Below, piece after piece: positions 62,101 to 64,000 of a stretch of DNA of 64,000 nucleotides. The notes under the pieces were generated by a model. The model worked only from the letters and a program-made list of their open reading frames with translations. It did no database searches and was not told where the DNA came from. The stretch comes from Beroe ovata (lineage: Eukaryota > Ctenophora > Nuda > Beroida > Beroidae), in assembly GCA_946803715.1 (NCBI GenBank), contig CAMPET010000095.1:51768-115767 (forward strand), in the 5' to 3' direction. The stretch's first letter is position 1, and each line of letters begins with the position of its first letter. Made by a program: the position numbers and the translations under genes.

Positions 62101-62854
62101 TCTACAGTTATTATCTGACACATGTTTTAAAGACTCTGGTGACAGCTATCTTTGTCAGTCACTCTGATTTTTATCACACACTCGATCAAACACACTTGGG
62201 AAAGTGGGCTCGTGTATGCTGTTTACAAGAATTCTTGTCCCCTAATTAAGTTCTGATAACAAACTGTCCGCACACCGGTCTCAATTATACGGAAGACCAT
62301 TCAGGGGTGCAACACAAATTTGGCACCTTATCGCGCGGTACGCGCAAAATTTGGTGCTCATTAGCTGCGGAATGCAGTTTTGTGTTTTGTGCCTCGGTTT
62401 AATCTTGAACTGGCAGCATGACATGAGAATGAGTAAATTTTGGGTGGTATGGGTGGTATTGAGGGGGTGGTATCATGGGGATAATGGGAGAAATGGGAGA
62501 AATGGGGGAATGGGGAGCTGGAAAAATACACTTACGTGATGGTCGGTGGATGCCAGGCAGGGGCTTGGGTGTAATCTGAAAGAAGGTGAAGTTTAGTGAA
62601 AGCATTGTTACCCCTGCGATCACACACGGACAAACTCACACACACACACCAGTGGAGTATTTGTTAACTATGAACTGTTCTATGAAGACAGCTAGATCCA
62701 CACAATGCCTTGTCCAATACACACACACACGCACGCACACACACACACAGTGTAACAACAACCAGCTTTTTGGCAATATTCTGCCGTATTTGTGGCGAGG
62801 TGAGAGGGCACGGAGTGTAGCGCCGTATCCTCCTCCTGATGGCATTAATGGCAT
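59149..62854 (-). CDS. Unrecognised Ser/Thr/Gln-rich protein, internal exons only
   Basis: Seven phase-compatible minus-strand exons: 62763-62854, 62536-62575, 60682-60812, 60035-60196, 59747-59900, 59394-59599, 59149-59220. The translation goes from a basic segment (NAIRRRIRRYTPCPLTSPQI) through ITPKPLPGIHRPSP, a Ser/Leu-rich part (LLSPLLAQTSPLLNPQ), a helical Gln-rich part (KQQALAALNTQALTEAFKKQ), long Thr/Ser/Leu low-complexity runs (SGLSSTLSNGLSNSLSNTPS), then QYIQANGQIYQAQIVPVTG. Both ends are missing. The composition is that of a transcriptional activator or coactivator, but I recognise no DNA-binding domain and make no functional claim. The most upstream exon is the least certain (weak donor). 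Confidence 0.55.
60535..60650. repeat. Tandem repeat CAGTGACACACAGTTCACTGCTA
   Basis: Four to five units of about 20-25 bp in the intron upstream of the 60035-60196 exon on the gene strand. Confidence 0.85.
60868..60982. repeat. (GT)n and (CA)n microsatellites
   Basis: A GT run at 60868-60891 and a CA run at 60968-60983, about 80 bp apart and in opposite orientation, both just upstream (gene strand) of the exon that starts at 60812. Confidence 0.85.
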
Positions 62855-63484
62855 CTTGCAACACATCATCACATATTGAGAGGAGAAGAGAACAGTGAAG
62901 AATAACTTCATTACCATGTGTGTGTGAGAGAGGGGGGTAATCTACTCCCCCCTCTCCCTTTTTAACAGCGGTTCTGACACATACTACCATGAGACACATA
63001 TTATAACAACAATGGGAAAATACCATGGTGACAAGTGGATCACGTGACCACGTTAATTAGCGTGGTTTTTCCAGCTATCACACACATACTCATAGCTCAT
63101 GGTGCCCATGAGTCAATGTATTACCCACAAACAGTAACACACACACACACACACAATACTGTGATGACACACACACAGAAGGGGGACATAATGACGATAT
63201 ATCAGTTGATGACATGTCATTTATTAGGGACATGCATGTATATATCATGTGCAACATTGAGGTTATATATAATTAGCAGCCCCTATCTGACAGCTAATAA
63301 CTGTGAGAAGGAACGACATGAATTAGCATGGGAAATAACGCGTCATTCCGGACGATTCCTAGAAATATATAAATGCCACCATTTTATCCCCCTCCCATAT
63401 TTTTTCATGAATGAGTAACGTCACGCTATATTGCAGGAGTGTTCCGGATTACTTACATGATGCGTGCCCCAATCACGACTACTT

Positions 63485-63518
<34 letters not shown>

Positions 63519-64000
63519 AAGGAGCCAATCACAAAAACAATTTTCAGAACTTTTTTGTCAACAGTCCAGATTTTTTAGCGTGTCACAAAAATAAATCACG
63601 CCTTTGTTCTGAGTCGACTTCCTCCAACCTCCACTTTTAACGTGCCCTGAACTAACTTTCCTCTCTCCCTCCCTCTCTAGAGTTTTTATAACACGCCATC
63701 TCATTGTGAGTCGAACATTTGCGTGGCAACGTTAGAAGCGTGCACGGGCAAACAATGGACACGTCAAAGAATGGGGGAGCTGTAATTTTTCTCGCCCCCT
63801 TTCTCTCTCTTTCTCAGCCACGAAACGCAGAAAATAAAAGATACGCTGAGCTATCAATTGGAGGATATAAAGGCACCATATTAACGTCGAAAACCATTTT
63901 TATATTAAATAAAGAAATGAAATTCATTAGCCCTTTCTCTCGACTTAAGGGCAAATTATTGACGTCAGGCAAGCATTTCTCTCTCTTCGAGGCAGTGTCG
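62855..64000. other. Right edge, no gene resolved
   Basis: It contains CA repeats at 63136-63176, a (GA)n run at 63485-63520 and CT-rich patches at 63660-63680 and 63800-63815. It probably contains the 5' part or intron of the Ser/Thr-rich gene. Confidence 0.5.
63485..63520. repeat. (GA)n microsatellite
   Basis: Nearly pure GAGAGA with one AA interruption, followed directly by GGAGCCAATCA. Confidence 0.9.

Noticed and set aside
1-64000. tRNA, rRNA or other structured RNA genes
   Set aside because: I looked for tRNA A/B boxes and rRNA-like blocks by eye and found none I could support; a covariance-model scan would be needed to exclude them.

Overview
The window is eukaryotic nuclear DNA. Nearly every gene is split by GT-AG introns, there are no operons, and the gene set is animal: a rhodopsin-class GPCR, carnitine palmitoyltransferase 1, a TNFAIP8/TIPE protein, a MYPT-type phosphatase subunit, a ZIP zinc transporter and the cilium-associated TTLL9. 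CpG is not depleted, and CA/GT microsatellites are frequent. An early-branching animal (sponge, ctenophore, placozoan or cnidarian) is my inference; the sequence alone does not settle the phylum. All reading frames fit the standard code. Fixed-length gaps and single-N joins show that this is a draft scaffold.

Layout, left to right: the last exon of an AMPK gamma subunit (+); DDX49 RNA helicase (-, 8 exons); TXNL4A/DIM1 U5 snRNP protein (-, 4 exons); a CpG-rich divergent promoter; TTLL9 (+, 2 exons); CPT1 (+, 18 exons) with an intronless GPCR gene on the opposite strand inside its second intron; a foldback MITE-like element; an intronless secreted DD3-3-like gene (-); a Crypton-derived DUF3504 gene (-); about 3 kb without a clear gene; a TIPE gene (-, 4 exons over about 5.7 kb); a block (32586-38338) in which the TIPE 5' end and the ZIP 3' end are present two to three times around single-N joins; a ZIP transporter gene (-, 7 exons); lysyl-tRNA synthetase (-, 6 exons); a second CpG-rich divergent promoter; a MYPT/PPP1R12-type gene (+) whose first ankyrin exon is duplicated around another single-N join; a gene-poor stretch with a possible cytochrome P450 fragment; and part of an unrecognised Ser/Thr/Gln-rich gene (-).

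Most genes are housekeeping and have no obvious joint function. AMPK and CPT1 both act in fatty-acid energy metabolism, but they are not adjacent and I would not read the order as functional. Whole-gene models were built by hand from exon homology, splice sites and phase. DDX49 (483 aa), TXNL4A (142 aa), CPT1 (783 aa), ZIP (316 aa) and KARS (566 aa) all close in frame at lengths close to those of their families.

The most unusual points are: a DUF3504 gene that has lost the recombinase HxxR motif; short inverted-repeat elements, one flanked by a perfect 9-bp target duplication and confined to one copy of a triplicated segment; 3' splice sites embedded in (CA)n tracts with no pyrimidine tract; a MYPT-like protein with two RRxTQ-type sites and a degenerate PP1-docking motif; and a shared GC-rich motif in both divergent promoters. 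The triplicated and duplicated segments look like unmerged haplotypes rather than real gene amplification.
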